Positions 43,382 to 55,014 of a DNA stretch of 64,000 nt are shown here, piece after piece (the stretch's first letter is position 1; the number at the start of each line of letters is the position of its first letter). The position numbers were made by a program, and so were the translations under genes. The stretch is taken from positions 5,298,501 to 5,362,500 of the forward strand of contig NZ_CP163435.1 of NCBI RefSeq assembly GCF_041051975.1. The letters run 5' to 3'. Under the pieces are notes generated by a model, which worked only from the letters and a program-made list of their open reading frames with translations, was not told the DNA's origin and did no database searches. This DNA comes from Streptomyces sp. R21 (GTDB lineage: Bacteria; Actinomycetota; Actinomycetes; Streptomycetales; Streptomycetaceae).

Positions 43382-44054
43382 CCGCTCGTATTGGCGTCGT
43401 CACTTTCCCGGGCAGCCTCGACGACCGGGACACGCAGCGCGCGATCAAGCTCGCGGGCGCCGAACCCGTCGCTCTCTGGCACAAGGACAAGGACCTCAAG
43501 CAGGTCGACGCCGTGGTGCTGCCCGGCGGTTTCTCGTACGGCGACTATCTGCGGGCCGGCGCGATCTCGCGCTTCTCGCCGGTGATGGAGACCGTCATCG
43601 AGCAGGCGAAGTCGGGAATGCCGGTCCTCGGCATCTGCAACGGCTTCCAGGTCCTCACGGAGGCCCACCTCCTCCCCGGCGGGATGCTCGGCAACGATCA
43701 TCTGCACTTCATCTGCCGTGACCAGAAACTGCGGGTGGAGAACGCGGACACCGCCTGGACCGCCGACTACGAGGCGGGCCAGGAGATCCACATCCCGCTG
43801 AAGAACATGGACGGGCGGTACGTCGCCGACGAGCGCACCCTCGACATGCTGGAGGCGGAGGGCCGGGTCGTGTTCCGGTACCTGGACTTCAACCCGAACG
43901 GCAGCCTCCGGGACATCGCGGGCATCACGAACGCGGCCGGGAACGTCGTGGGCCTCATGCCGCACCCCGAGCACGCGGTCGAGCCGCTCATCGGGTCCGG
44001 CCGCACCGACGGCCTCCCCTTCTTCACCTCGATCCTCAAGAAGCTGGTCAACGC

Positions 44055-44058
<4 letters not shown>
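43378..44058 (+). CDS. purQ: FGAM synthase glutaminase subunit PurQ
   Basis: A class I glutamine amidotransferase of 226 residues that provides ammonia to PurL. The nucleophile is Cys87 in PVLGICNGFQVLTEA; the His/Glu pair is in GLMPHPEHAVEPL. VVTFPGSLDDRDTQRAI opens the protein, and LPGGFSYGDYLRAGAI forms the oxyanion strand. GTGA overlap with purS and ATGA overlap with purL couple the three genes. Confidence 0.97.
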
Positions 44059-46313
<2,255 letters not shown>

Positions 46314-46338
46314 GCAGTCGTAAGAGTCGTACGCCAGT

Positions 46339-46372
46339 GAAGGCCCCGCCCGTTCCGACGGCCGGGGCCTTC
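46339..46372. terminator. purSQL terminator hairpin
   Basis: GAAGGCCCCG pairs with CGGGGCCTTC around CCCGTTCCGACGGC, 26 bp after the purL stop. It may also end the leftward MFS transcript. Confidence 0.7.
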
Positions 46373-46404
46373 GCCGTGTGGCCCACATGAACCGCGTGAG
46401 TCAT

Positions 46405-46440
46405 GTGACCAGCGTGGGGCACGTGACCAGCGTGGGGCAC
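46405..46440. repeat. 18-bp tandem repeat
   Basis: GTGACCAGCGTGGGGCAC is present twice in perfect tandem, flanked by partial copies (CGTGAGTCAT before, GTGAACCACATGCAC after). It lies between purL and the MFS gene, outside coding sequence. Confidence 0.7.
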
Positions 46441-46456
46441 GTGAACCACATGCACG

Positions 46457-47944
46457 TCACGCCGCCACCGGCTCGCTCTCCCGCACCGGTGCCGGGCCCT
46501 GCGACCCACGCGTCCTCGGCAGCCGCAGGGCCAGCAGCGCGGCCAGGGTCATCAGTCCGGCGCCGCCCCAGAACACCACCTGCGTGGCGTCGATGAAGGC
46601 CTGTATGCCGTCGGCGTGGGCGGCGCCTGTCATCCGGGTGAGGGCGCTGATGTCGCCGCCGGGTCCGTGGGCGGCGTACAGGCGGGCCAGGACGGTGCCG
46701 AAGACGGAGGCACCCAGCGCGGTGCCCAGGGTCTGGAAGAAGCGGACCGAGGTGGTGGCGACGCCGAGCTGGTGGCGCGGTGCCGCGTCCTGGACGAGCA
46801 GGATCAGCTGGCCGAGCAGCTGCCCGAACCCGGCGCCGACCAACAGGAGTTCGGCGCGGATCAGCCACAGCGAGGTGTCGGGGCCGGTGGTGGTGGCGAG
46901 CAGGACGAAGGCGAGGGCGGTGGTGGCCGTGCCGCTGATCGTGAAGGTGCGGGCCGTCCAGCCGCGGGCGGTGAGCGGGCCGGAGAGCAGTCCGGTCGCC
47001 GACATGCCGACCGCCATCGGAAGCAGGTAGAGACCCGCGGAGGAGCTGCCGATGCCGCGTGCGACCTGAAGGTAGATGAGTACGTAGTAGATCGCGCACA
47101 TCATCGCGCCGCCCATGATCGCCTGGATCGCGAAGCCGAGGCGCAGCTCGCGGACCCTGAACAGGGAGAGTGGAAGCACCGGTTCGGGCGCCCGGGTCTG
47201 CCGCCACAGGAAGAGGGCGAGGGCCCCGGCGGCCGCCACCATCAGCCCGACGACCACGGGCGACGACCAGGCGTACTGCTTGCCGCCCCAGTCGGTGACC
47301 AGGAGCAGCGCGCTGGAGAACGCGGCCGCAAGCGCGGCGCCCGGGTAGTCGATCGGTCGGCGCACGTGCTGTTCCGGCAGTTTCAGGGCGAAGGCGGAGG
47401 CAGCCAGGACCGCGAGGCCGACCGGCAGGTTCACGTAGAAGATCCAGCGCCAGCTCGCGTGGTCGGCCAGCAGGCCGCCGATCCAGGGGCCGATCGCCAT
47501 GGCGCCGCCCGCGACGAGCCCGCCGACGTTGGTGCCCTTGCCGGCGCTCTTCTCCTCCGGGCCCTTGAGGTGGGCGATCACCACCATCGTGACGCTCATC
47601 AGCCCGCCGCCGCCCAGGCCTTGTATCGCGCGGGCGGCGATGAGCTGGGTCATCGACTGGGCGGCGCCGCACAGCGCGGAGCCGAGCAGGAAGGTGGCGA
47701 TCGCGCCGGTGAACACGCGCTTGGGGCCGAGTACGTCGCAGAGCTTGCCGTACAGCGGCAGCATCGCGGCCGAAGCGAGCGCGAACGCGCTGACCAGCCA
47801 CGGGATCTTGTCGATGCCGTGGGCGGGGTCGAGATCGCGGACGATCGGGACGGTGGCCGCGGACACGATCTGCATGTCCAGGACGGCCAGGACGATCGTC
47901 ACAAGGCAGACGACGAAGCCGATTTTGCGCTGGGTCTCGGTCAT
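46457..47944 (-). CDS. DHA2-family MFS drug transporter
   Basis: A 495-residue, fourteen-helix EmrB/QacA-type transporter. It begins MTETQRKIGFVVCLVTIVLAVLDMQIVSAA, and the D-x-x-I helix-1 motif is typical. Motif A is LYGKLCDVLGPKRVFTGAIA, motif C-like ARAIQGLGGGGLMSVTMVVI, followed by GPWIGGLLADHASWRWIFYVNLPVG, the family's motif C/D region. ATG 47944 is used; ATGs at 47962 and 47980 extend it. The divergent TetR gene and the palindrome between them imply repression relieved by a drug ligand. Confidence 0.9.
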   Translation of the reverse strand: MTETQRKIGFVVCLVTIVLAVLDMQIVSAATVPIVRDLDPAHGIDKIPWLVSAFALASAAMLPLYGKLCDVLGPKRVFTGAIATFLLGSALCGAAQSMTQLIAARAIQGLGGGGLMSVTMVVIAHLKGPEEKSAGKGTNVGGLVAGGAMAIGPWIGGLLADHASWRWIFYVNLPVGLAVLAASAFALKLPEQHVRRPIDYPGAALAAAFSSALLLVTDWGGKQYAWSSPVVVGLMVAAAGALALFLWRQTRAPEPVLPLSLFRVRELRLGFAIQAIMGGAMMCAIYYVLIYLQVARGIGSSSAGLYLLPMAVGMSATGLLSGPLTARGWTARTFTISGTATTALAFVLLATTTGPDTSLWLIRAELLLVGAGFGQLLGQLILLVQDAAPRHQLGVATTSVRFFQTLGTALGASVFGTVLARLYAAHGPGGDISALTRMTGAAHADGIQAFIDATQVVFWGGAGLMTLAALLALRLPRTRGSQGPAPVRESEPVAA

Positions 47945-47994
47945 GGCACCACGATGGCTCATCGTTGTGTACCGAGTCAATGTTTTATCTGGGA

Positions 47995-48009
47995 CGAGAT
48001 TTCATCTCG
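47995..48009. promoter_or_regulatory. Palindromic operator candidate for the TetR/MFS pair
   Basis: CGAGAT-TTC-ATCTCG is a perfect inverted repeat in the 95-bp space between divergent starts. TetR-family repressors usually bind such sites beside their own gene. Confidence 0.6.
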
Positions 48010-48039
48010 GCTCAAAGTTCGTCTTGGTACAGTGTGGTC

Positions 48040-48678
48040 ATGGCTGAGGCGATGGGGCTGCGCGAGCGGAAGAAAATACAGACCGCGAAGCGGATCTACC
48101 GGACCGCCGTCGAGCTGTTCATCGAGCGCGGCTTCGACGACGTCTCGGTCCAGGAGATCGCCGACGCGGCCGAGGTCTCCAAGATGACCGTCTTCAACTA
48201 CTTCGGCTCCAAGGAGGACTTGGTCTTCCTCCCGGTCGAGGAGCACTTCTCCGACGCGGCCCGTGCCGTGCGCGAGCGGGAGCCCGGCGAGTCCGCCGTG
48301 GACGCCGTACGCCGCCAGTTCCTGGAGCTGGTCGAGTCCCGCGACCCGGCGGTCGGCCTGCACGGCGAGCCCTTCTCCCGGCAGGTGCGCCAACTCGTCA
48401 TGGAGACCCCGGTGCTGATGGAACGCGCCTTCATCGCCGCCCAGAAGGGCACCCGGGAGCTGGCCGCACAGCTCGCGGAGGAGACCGGCGACCCGACGCT
48501 GGCCACCATCGCCGCCGCCATGCTCAGCGCCGCCCGCAACGCCCTCATAGAGGAGCACCACAACCGCGTCGCCGCCGGCGAGAGCCCGGACGCGGTCGCC
48601 GCCGACGCCACCGAGCGCACCGAACGGGCCTTCGACCTGATCGAAAAGGGCCTGAGCGGATACGCGGTCAAGCCCTAG
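48040..48678 (+). CDS. TetR-family regulator
   Basis: A 212-residue regulator. The DNA-binding domain is KIQTAKRIYRTAVELFIERGFDDVSVQEIADAAEVSKMTVFNYFGSKEDLV (about 14-64), a classic TetR_N. The C-terminal ligand domain is helical, with no close relative I can name. ATG 48040 is used; ATG 48052 (MGLRERKK) is also possible. It is divergent from the MFS gene with the palindrome between, so it probably represses that pump and itself. Confidence 0.93.
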   Translation: MAEAMGLRERKKIQTAKRIYRTAVELFIERGFDDVSVQEIADAAEVSKMTVFNYFGSKEDLVFLPVEEHFSDAARAVREREPGESAVDAVRRQFLELVESRDPAVGLHGEPFSRQVRQLVMETPVLMERAFIAAQKGTRELAAQLAEETGDPTLATIAAAMLSAARNALIEEHHNRVAAGESPDAVAADATERTERAFDLIEKGLSGYAVKP

Positions 48679-48688
48679 GCTCTCGGCC

Positions 48689-49486
48689 ATGCCACCAGCC
48701 AAGAAGCGCGCCCGTACGTACGACCCCGCGAAGATCCGTACGGCGGTTCTCGCGCAGTTCGCGAACGTACGAGCAGGCGTACGCGCCCTCGGCGAGGAGC
48801 AGTTGGCGGGGCCCACGGACCTCGGGGACTGGACCGTACGGGAGCTGGCCGCGCACCTCACCATGGCCGTCGCGACCGTCAGCCGGAACCTCGACCGCGA
48901 GGAGCCGGCCAAGGCCGAGCTCGGCCTGCTGGACTGGGCGTCCGGGACCGCCGCGCGGGCCGACGCCATCGCCTACGGCACCCGCGCACTCGCCGAACAC
49001 AACCCCGACCTCGACGCGCTCTACGCCCAGGTCGAGGAACAGATCACCGAGCGCCTGGCGACCGCCCCCGGCGACCGGCTGCTCGCCACGAGCGCGGGCG
49101 CCCTGCCCCTCGCCGACTACCTGGTCACCCGCACCGTCGAACTCGTCGTCCACACCGACGACCTGAACCGGGCCGTCCCCGGCCTCGACATCCCCCTCGA
49201 CCGCCAGGCGCTCGCCGCCTGCACCCGGCTGCTCGCCGACACGCTCGCCGTGCGGGCACCCGGTGCCTCGACCGAGGTGCGGATCCCGCCGTACGCCGTC
49301 GTGCAGTGCGTCGAGGGGCCCCGGCACACCCGAGGCACCCCGCCCAACGTCGTCGAGACCGACCCGCTGACCTGGATCCGGCTCGCGACCGGACGCCTGG
49401 CCTGGAAGACCGCCCTCGACGAGGCGAAGGTCAGCGCGAGCGGGGAGCGGGCGGACCTGGGCGGGCTGCTGCCGCTGATGGGCTGA
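48689..49486 (+). CDS. Maleylpyruvate isomerase-family mycothiol-dependent protein
   Basis: A 265-residue DinB-like protein with the MDMPI N-terminal domain (AQFANVRAGVRALGEEQLAGPTDLGDWTVRELAAHLTMAV). The His of AHL and a later His (VELVVHTDDLNRAV) are metal ligands in mycothiol-dependent maleylpyruvate isomerase. A C-terminal domain follows (WIRLATGRLAWKTALDEAKVSASGERADL), resembling the sterol-carrier-like part of this family. The exact reaction is not predictable; mycothiol as cofactor follows from the family. It starts ten bases after the TetR stop. Confidence 0.85.
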   Translation: MPPAKKRARTYDPAKIRTAVLAQFANVRAGVRALGEEQLAGPTDLGDWTVRELAAHLTMAVATVSRNLDREEPAKAELGLLDWASGTAARADAIAYGTRALAEHNPDLDALYAQVEEQITERLATAPGDRLLATSAGALPLADYLVTRTVELVVHTDDLNRAVPGLDIPLDRQALAACTRLLADTLAVRAPGASTEVRIPPYAVVQCVEGPRHTRGTPPNVVETDPLTWIRLATGRLAWKTALDEAKVSASGERADLGGLLPLMG

Positions 49487-49545
49487 GCCCGGTCGACCTA
49501 CGGCGCGGGTGGAACCAACCACCCCACTCGACCCGTCACACCGGC

Positions 49546-50349
49546 ATGGACAGGCAGCGACTGACACTCTCCGCCCTGACGCTCACCACCCTGACCGTCT
49601 TCCCGCTCGCCGTGGCCTGCGGCAACGAAACGGGGAGCACCTCGGTCGGTGCGGGCCCGCGGTCGTCCGTCACCGGCGTCCACTGGAGCGTCGACAGCGT
49701 CACCGTGAACGGGACCAGCAGGCAGGCCCCCACCGGCGCGCACGTCGAGATCGGCGACGACGGCAGGGTCCAGGGCAACTACGGCTGCAACCACTTCTAC
49801 GCGAACGCCACCTTCAAGGGGGACCGCATCGACCTCGGCGACACCGAGACCACCGAGATGGCCTGCGAAGAGGGCGCCATGAAGTTCGAGGACACCCTCG
49901 CCCGAACCCTTGCCGACGGCTCGCTCAAGACCGACGTCGGCAGGAACAGCCTCACGCTCACCACGGACGACGGCGACCGCGTCCACCTCACCAAGGAGCA
50001 GGACGCCCCGCTCCACGGCACGAAGTGGACCATCACGGCACTCGGTGACGGGACCGTCGCCGAGTCCCTCCCGAAGGGCGCCAAGGCGTACCTGGTCCTG
50101 GACAAGAACGGCAGGGTCACCGGCCGCCTCGGCTGCAACGACGTCACCTCGAAAGCCACCGTCCGCGACGGACATATCACCCTGGGCACCCCGGCCACCA
50201 CCCGAATGATGTGCGACCGCTCACTCATGGACACCGAGAAGACCCTGCTGAGCCTCTTCAAGAGCACGGTCACGTACGAACTGGATCACCGCACCCTCGC
50301 GCTGACCAGCACAAACGGCACAACAGTCACCGCTGTCGCCGAACGATGA
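49546..50349 (+). CDS. META-domain lipoprotein (two domains)
   Basis: A 267-residue lipoprotein. The signal peptide ends in the lipobox LAVAC, giving acylated Cys25. Two META/HslJ-like domains follow: VTGVHWSVDSVTVNG...GRVQGNYGCNHFYANATFKGD (about 43-150) and LHGTKWTITALGDG...GRVTGRLGCNDVTSKATVRDG (about 160-267). Each has the G-x-x-GCN motif of the family and a later Cys (EMACEEG, RMMCDRS). HslJ is linked to novobiocin resistance in E. coli; the role here is unknown. It is exposed outside the membrane. Confidence 0.88.
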   Translation: MDRQRLTLSALTLTTLTVFPLAVACGNETGSTSVGAGPRSSVTGVHWSVDSVTVNGTSRQAPTGAHVEIGDDGRVQGNYGCNHFYANATFKGDRIDLGDTETTEMACEEGAMKFEDTLARTLADGSLKTDVGRNSLTLTTDDGDRVHLTKEQDAPLHGTKWTITALGDGTVAESLPKGAKAYLVLDKNGRVTGRLGCNDVTSKATVRDGHITLGTPATTRMMCDRSLMDTEKTLLSLFKSTVTYELDHRTLALTSTNGTTVTAVAER

Positions 50350-50411
50350 TCCATTAGGCCCGCGGCATCCCCAATTCGGACCAGTGGTCGATCTCGCCTA
50401 CACTCGGAGCC

Positions 50412-51941
50412 GTGCCACGTGGTGACGGTCGACTCAGTCATGATCTGCTCCCCGGCGAGAAAGGCCCCCAGGACGCTTGCGGCGTCTTCGGTGTCTGGGC
50501 TCCCGGCGAAGAGGTCGCCAAGCTCACTTACTTCGGGCTCTACGCCCTCCAGCATCGAGGCCAGGAATCCGCGGGAATCGCGGTCAGCAACGGCTCCCAG
50601 ATCCTCGTCTTCAAGGACATGGGCCTCGTGTCCCAGGTCTTCGACGAGACCTCTCTCGGTTCGCTCCAGGGTCATATCGCGGTCGGTCACGCCCGCTACT
50701 CGACCACCGGCGCCTCCGTGTGGGAGAACGCCCAGCCGACGTTCCGTGCCACCGCGCACGGCTCCATCGCGCTCGGCCACAACGGCAACCTGGTCAACAC
50801 GGCGCAGCTCGCCGAGATGGTCGCCGACCTCCCGAAGGACAACAACGGCCGGTCCACCCGGGTGGCCGCCACCAACGACACCGACCTGCTCACCGCGCTC
50901 CTCGCGGCCCAGGTCGACGACGACGGCAAGCCGCTGACCATAGAAGAGGCTTCCGCCAAGATCCTCCCGCAGGTCAAGGGCGCCTTCAGCCTCGTCTTCA
51001 TGGACGAGCACACTCTCTACGCGGCTCGCGACCCGCAGGGCATCCGCCCGCTGGTCCTCGGCCGTCTGGAGCGCGGCTGGGTCGTCGCCTCCGAGTCCGC
51101 CGCCCTCGACATCTGCGGCGCCGCGTACGTCCGTGAGATCGAGCCGGGCGAGTTCGTCGCCATCGACGAGAACGGCCTGCGTACCTCCCGATTCGCGGAC
51201 GCGAAGCCCAAGGGCTGTGTCTTCGAGTACGTGTACCTGGCCCGTCCCGACACGGACATCGCCGGCCGGAACGTGTACCTCTCGCGTGTCGAGATGGGCC
51301 GCCGCCTCGCCAAGGAAGCCCCCGTAGAGGCCGATCTGGTCATAGCGACCCCGGAATCCGGGACGCCCGCCGCGATCGGTTACGCGGAGGCCAGCGGCAT
51401 CCCCTTCGGCGCCGGACTCGTCAAGAACGCCTACGTCGGCCGGACCTTCATCCAGCCCTCGCAGACGATCCGCCAGCTCGGCATCCGCCTGAAGCTGAAC
51501 CCCCTCAAGGAAGTCATCAAGGGCAAGCGCCTGGTCGTCGTCGACGACTCGATCGTGCGCGGCAACACGCAGCGCGCGCTCGTCCGGATGCTCCGCGAGG
51601 CGGGCGCCGCCGAGGTCCACATCCGGATCTCGTCGCCCCCCGTGAAGTGGCCCTGCTTCTTCGGCATCGACTTCGCCACCCGCGCCGAGCTGATCGCCAA
51701 CGGAATGACCGTGGAGGAGATCGGCACCTCGCTGGGCGCCGACTCCCTCTCGTACATCTCCCTCGACGGCATGATCGAGGCGACCACCATCGCCAAGCCG
51801 AACCTCTGCCGCGCCTGCTTCGACGGCGAGTACCCGATGGAGCTCCCGGACCCCGAGCTGCTCGGCAAGCAGCTCCTGGAGACCGAGCTGGCCGCCGGAC
51901 CGGCAGCCACGGCCGCGGCCGACGCGATCCGTCGCCCGTAA
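50412..51941 (+). CDS. purF: Amidophosphoribosyltransferase
   Basis: PurF makes phosphoribosylamine from PRPP and glutamine, the first committed purine step. The 509-residue protein carries a 22-residue propeptide before the nucleophile Cys23 in GPQDACGVFGVW, so it is of the processed, iron-sulfur type. Cys residues in KGCVFEYV, KWPCFFGID and NLCRACFDG agree with the 4Fe-4S ligands of Bacillus PurF. The PRPP loop is RLVVVDDSIVRGNTQRALV. GTG 50412 lies eight bases after TACACT, a possible -10 box, so the transcript may be nearly leaderless. purM follows 46 bp later. Confidence 0.97.
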   Translation: MPRGDGRLSHDLLPGEKGPQDACGVFGVWAPGEEVAKLTYFGLYALQHRGQESAGIAVSNGSQILVFKDMGLVSQVFDETSLGSLQGHIAVGHARYSTTGASVWENAQPTFRATAHGSIALGHNGNLVNTAQLAEMVADLPKDNNGRSTRVAATNDTDLLTALLAAQVDDDGKPLTIEEASAKILPQVKGAFSLVFMDEHTLYAARDPQGIRPLVLGRLERGWVVASESAALDICGAAYVREIEPGEFVAIDENGLRTSRFADAKPKGCVFEYVYLARPDTDIAGRNVYLSRVEMGRRLAKEAPVEADLVIATPESGTPAAIGYAEASGIPFGAGLVKNAYVGRTFIQPSQTIRQLGIRLKLNPLKEVIKGKRLVVVDDSIVRGNTQRALVRMLREAGAAEVHIRISSPPVKWPCFFGIDFATRAELIANGMTVEEIGTSLGADSLSYISLDGMIEATTIAKPNLCRACFDGEYPMELPDPELLGKQLLETELAAGPAATAAADAIRRP

Positions 51942-51987
51942 GACCCCGCAGCACTACAGCTGTACGACACGAAAGCTCTCAATCCTT

Positions 51988-53055
51988 ATGTCTGAGACCA
52001 CTGGTGCCAGCTACGCAGCTGCCGGCGTCGACATCGAAGCGGGCGACCGCGCCGTAGAGCTCATGAAGGAGTGGGTGAAGAAGACGCAGCGCCCCGAGGT
52101 CCTCGGCGGCCTCGGCGGCTTCGCCGGCCTCTTCGACGCCTCCGCCCTCAAGCGCTTCGAGCGCCCGCTGCTCGCCTCCGCCACGGACGGCGTGGGCACG
52201 AAGGTCGACCTGGCCCGGCAGCTCGGCGTGTACGACACCATCGGCCACGACCTGGTCGCGATGGTCATGGACGACATCGTGGTGTGCGGCGCCGAGCCGC
52301 TCTTCATGACCGACTACATCTGTGTCGGCAAGGTCCACCCCGAGCGTGTCGCCGCCATCGTGAAGGGCATCGCCGAGGGCTGTGTGCTCGCCGGCTGCGC
52401 CCTGGTGGGCGGCGAGACGGCCGAGCACCCCGGCCTGCTGGGTCCCGACGACTTCGACGTCGCGGGCGCCGGCACGGGCGTGGTCGAGGCCGACCAGCTG
52501 CTCGGCCCGGATCGCATCCGTACGGGTGACGCGGTCATCGCGATGGCCGCCTCCGGCCTTCACTCGAACGGGTACTCGCTCGTCCGCCACGTCCTGCTGA
52601 ACCAGGCAGGAATGGCCCTGGACGCGCAGATCGAGGAATTCGGCCGCACGCTCGGCGAGGAGCTCCTGGAGCCCACCAAGATCTACTCGCTGGACTGTCT
52701 GGCGCTCACCCGCACCACCGAGGTGCACGCTTTCAGCCACGTCACCGGCGGCGGTCTGGCGGCCAACCTGGCCCGCGTCATCCCGGACGGCCTGCACGCG
52801 ATCGTCGACCGCGAGACGTGGACCCCGGCCCCCGTCTTCGACCTCGTCGGCAGGACCGGCAAGGTCGAGCGCCTGGAGCTGGAGAAGACGCTGAACATGG
52901 GCGTCGGCATGATCGCGATCGTCCCCGAGGAGTCCGCCGACGTCGCCCTGGCCACGCTCGCGGACCGCGGGGTGGAGGCCTGGATCGCCGGCGAGATCAC
53001 CGAGCGCGGCGAGCACACCACGGGCGCGGCGCTGATCGGCGACTACGCCAAGTAA
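51988..53055 (+). CDS. purM: AIR synthetase (FGAM cyclo-ligase)
   Basis: PurM closes the imidazole ring: FGAM plus ATP gives AIR. The 355-residue protein has YAAAGVDIEAGDRAVELMK, LLASATDGVGTKVDLARQL (ATP and metal binding), ALVGGETAEHPG and AFSHVTGGGLAANLARVIP. It is downstream of purF in the same direction. The ribosome site is weak (GAAAGCTCTCAATCCTT), so coupling or a separate promoter is possible. Confidence 0.97.
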   Translation: MSETTGASYAAAGVDIEAGDRAVELMKEWVKKTQRPEVLGGLGGFAGLFDASALKRFERPLLASATDGVGTKVDLARQLGVYDTIGHDLVAMVMDDIVVCGAEPLFMTDYICVGKVHPERVAAIVKGIAEGCVLAGCALVGGETAEHPGLLGPDDFDVAGAGTGVVEADQLLGPDRIRTGDAVIAMAASGLHSNGYSLVRHVLLNQAGMALDAQIEEFGRTLGEELLEPTKIYSLDCLALTRTTEVHAFSHVTGGGLAANLARVIPDGLHAIVDRETWTPAPVFDLVGRTGKVERLELEKTLNMGVGMIAIVPEESADVALATLADRGVEAWIAGEITERGEHTTGAALIGDYAK

Positions 53056-53076
53056 GAGCCGTACGGCAGCACGAAA

Positions 53077-53106
53077 CCCGGTCCGGCGCCAAGGCCCCGG
53101 ACCGGG
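53077..53106. terminator. purFM terminator hairpin
   Basis: CCCGGTCCGG pairs with CCGGACCGGG around CGCCAAGGCC, 21 bp past the purM stop. It may serve the convergent DUF3073 gene too. Confidence 0.7.
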
Positions 53107-53154
53107 TGAAGTGCAGTTGCTACGAGAACAACGAGAACTGCGAGGGCCGCGCGG

Positions 53155-53406
53155 TCAAGCGCCGCGGCGTTGCGACGTAGGACCGGACTCATCGTCCTCG
53201 TCCTCATCGTCGTTGTAGAGATCCGCGTACTGGGCGTACGGGTCATCTTCCTCGTCGTCGTCTTCGAACGGCTCGCCATTCGGCGGCTGGCTCGAAGTCG
53301 AAGCGCCCAGCTCATTGGCCAGACGCGACAGATCAGTCCCGCCGCTGCTGTACTTCAGCTGGCGGGCGACCTTCGTCTGCTTGGCCTTTGCCCGGCCGCG
53401 CCCCAT
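53155..53406 (-). CDS. DUF3073 family protein
   Basis: An 83-residue actinobacterial protein. The basic start MGRGRAKAKQTKVARQLKYS is strictly typical of DUF3073, and the C-terminal half is very acidic (EDDDEEDDPYAQYADLYNDD). Such a split charge suggests nucleic-acid or partner binding, but no function is known. The ATG at 53406 is the family start; longer readings upstream are not supported. Confidence 0.93.
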   Translation of the reverse strand: MGRGRAKAKQTKVARQLKYSSGGTDLSRLANELGASTSSQPPNGEPFEDDDEEDDPYAQYADLYNDDEDEDDESGPTSQRRGA

Positions 53407-53696
53407 GGCTCGACCCCCTCGGATACGGGGCTCGACGGCCCCAGAGTCTTGACACGCGTTCATGATCTGGAACGGGCTCTCCGTGGAGAGACCGGTCCGT
53501 AGGGCTTCCACGGTACCTGAGCCCACGCCCATACGGTACGTCGCCCGCAGGACGCGCCTGGTCCCAGAACCCGCGAGGTGCCCTGTCCTCGCTGGTCAAC
53601 CGCGATTTTAACCTCTTCTTGGCGCCCGACCCGCCGACGGACGTGAGAGTTCTCTCGAAGTCGTCCGCCGGCAGGCCCCCGGTACCCGCTCCGAGA

Positions 53697-54791
53697 TCAG
53701 CGGCGGCGCGCCTCCGCCATCCTCTGCTCGGCGATCCGGTCGGCCGCGGCGGCCGGCGGAATCCCATCATCCTTCGCACGTGCGAAGATTCCCAGCGTGG
53801 TGTCGAAGATCTTCGCGGCCTTCGCCCTGCACCGCTCGAAGTCGAAGCCGTGCAGCTCGTCGGCGACCTGGATGACACCACCCGCGTTCACCACGTAGTC
53901 CGGCGCGTAGAGGATGCCGCGGTCGGCGAGATCCTTCTCCACTCCCGGGTGCGCGAGCTGGTTGTTGGCCGCGCCGCACACCACCTTGGCGGTCAGCACC
54001 GGCACGGAGTCGTCGTTCAGGGCGCCGCCCAGCGCGCAGGGGGCGTAGATGTCGAGGCCCTCCACGCGGATCAGCGCCTCGGTGTCCGCGACGGCCGTGA
54101 CGCCCTCCGGGTGCCGGTCCAGGATCCGCCGCACCGACTCCTCCCGGACATCCGTGATCACGACCTCGGCGCCCTCGTCCCGCAGGTGCTGCACCAGGTG
54201 GTGGCCGACCTTGCCGACGCCCGCGACGCCGACCCTGCGGCCGCGCAGCGACGGGTCGCCCCACAGGTGCTGGGCGGAGGCCCGCATGCCCTGGAAGACA
54301 CCGAAGGCGGTCAGCACGGACGAGTCGCCCGCACCGCCGTTCTCGGGGGAGCGCCCGGTCGTCCAGCGGCACTCGCGGGCCACCACGTCCATGTCGGCGA
54401 CATAGGTGCCGACGTCGCACGCGGTCACGTAGCGCCCGCCGAGCGAGGCCACGAAGCGGCCGTAGGCGAGGAGCAGCTCCTCGCTCTTGATCTTCTCCGG
54501 GTCCCCGATGATGACGGCCTTGCCGCCGCCGTGGTCGAGACCGGCCATGGCGTTCTTGTACGACATCCCGCGTGCGAGGTTCAGCGCGTCGGCGACGGCC
54601 TCCGCCTCGCTCGCGTACGGGTAGAAGCGCGTACCGCCGAGGGCGGGGCCCAGCGCGGTGGAGTGGATGGCGATGACGGCCTTGAGGCCGCTGGCCCGGT
54701 CCTGACAGAGCACGACTTGCTCATGACCGCCCTGCTCCGAGTGAAACAGGGTGTGCAGTACATCAGCAGAGGCGCCGGTTACGTCGGTCAC
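53697..54791 (-). CDS. vdh: Valine dehydrogenase (Leu/Phe/Val dehydrogenase family)
   Basis: Oxidative deamination of valine (and other branched-chain amino acids) with NAD+, supplying branched acyl precursors for polyketides. The 364-residue enzyme has AIHSTALGPALGGTRFYPY (substrate pocket), GMSYKNAMAGLDHGGGKAVII (catalytic Lys region) and ACDVGTYVADMD. The NAD loop is RVGVAGVGKVGHHLVQHL, followed by PCALGGALND and CGAANNQL. GTG 54791 is the start. Neighbours DUF3073 and bldC match the usual place of vdh in Streptomyces. Leucine dehydrogenase is the close alternative. Confidence 0.93.
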   Translation of the reverse strand: MTDVTGASADVLHTLFHSEQGGHEQVVLCQDRASGLKAVIAIHSTALGPALGGTRFYPYASEAEAVADALNLARGMSYKNAMAGLDHGGGKAVIIGDPEKIKSEELLLAYGRFVASLGGRYVTACDVGTYVADMDVVARECRWTTGRSPENGGAGDSSVLTAFGVFQGMRASAQHLWGDPSLRGRRVGVAGVGKVGHHLVQHLRDEGAEVVITDVREESVRRILDRHPEGVTAVADTEALIRVEGLDIYAPCALGGALNDDSVPVLTAKVVCGAANNQLAHPGVEKDLADRGILYAPDYVVNAGGVIQVADELHGFDFERCRAKAAKIFDTTLGIFARAKDDGIPPAAAADRIAEQRMAEARRR

Positions 54792-55014
54792 GGTGGTGAC
54801 TCCCAGGTAAGTTGCGGCGGTTGGAAGCAGCTCCCGTACGGGTGGCGGGGGCTGTTGGGCACGAGATTAGGGCCTGTGCGCCCTCACCATCCGCGCAGTG
54901 TTCAGGATCACCTACACGGGGAGTCCGGCCGTGGTTCGCTTTGCATAGATTTCCTGCGCTCCAGTGGGCGGGTTTCGAAGGTTTCCCTGGTGGCTCCAGG
55001 GGGAGGGAAGGGGC

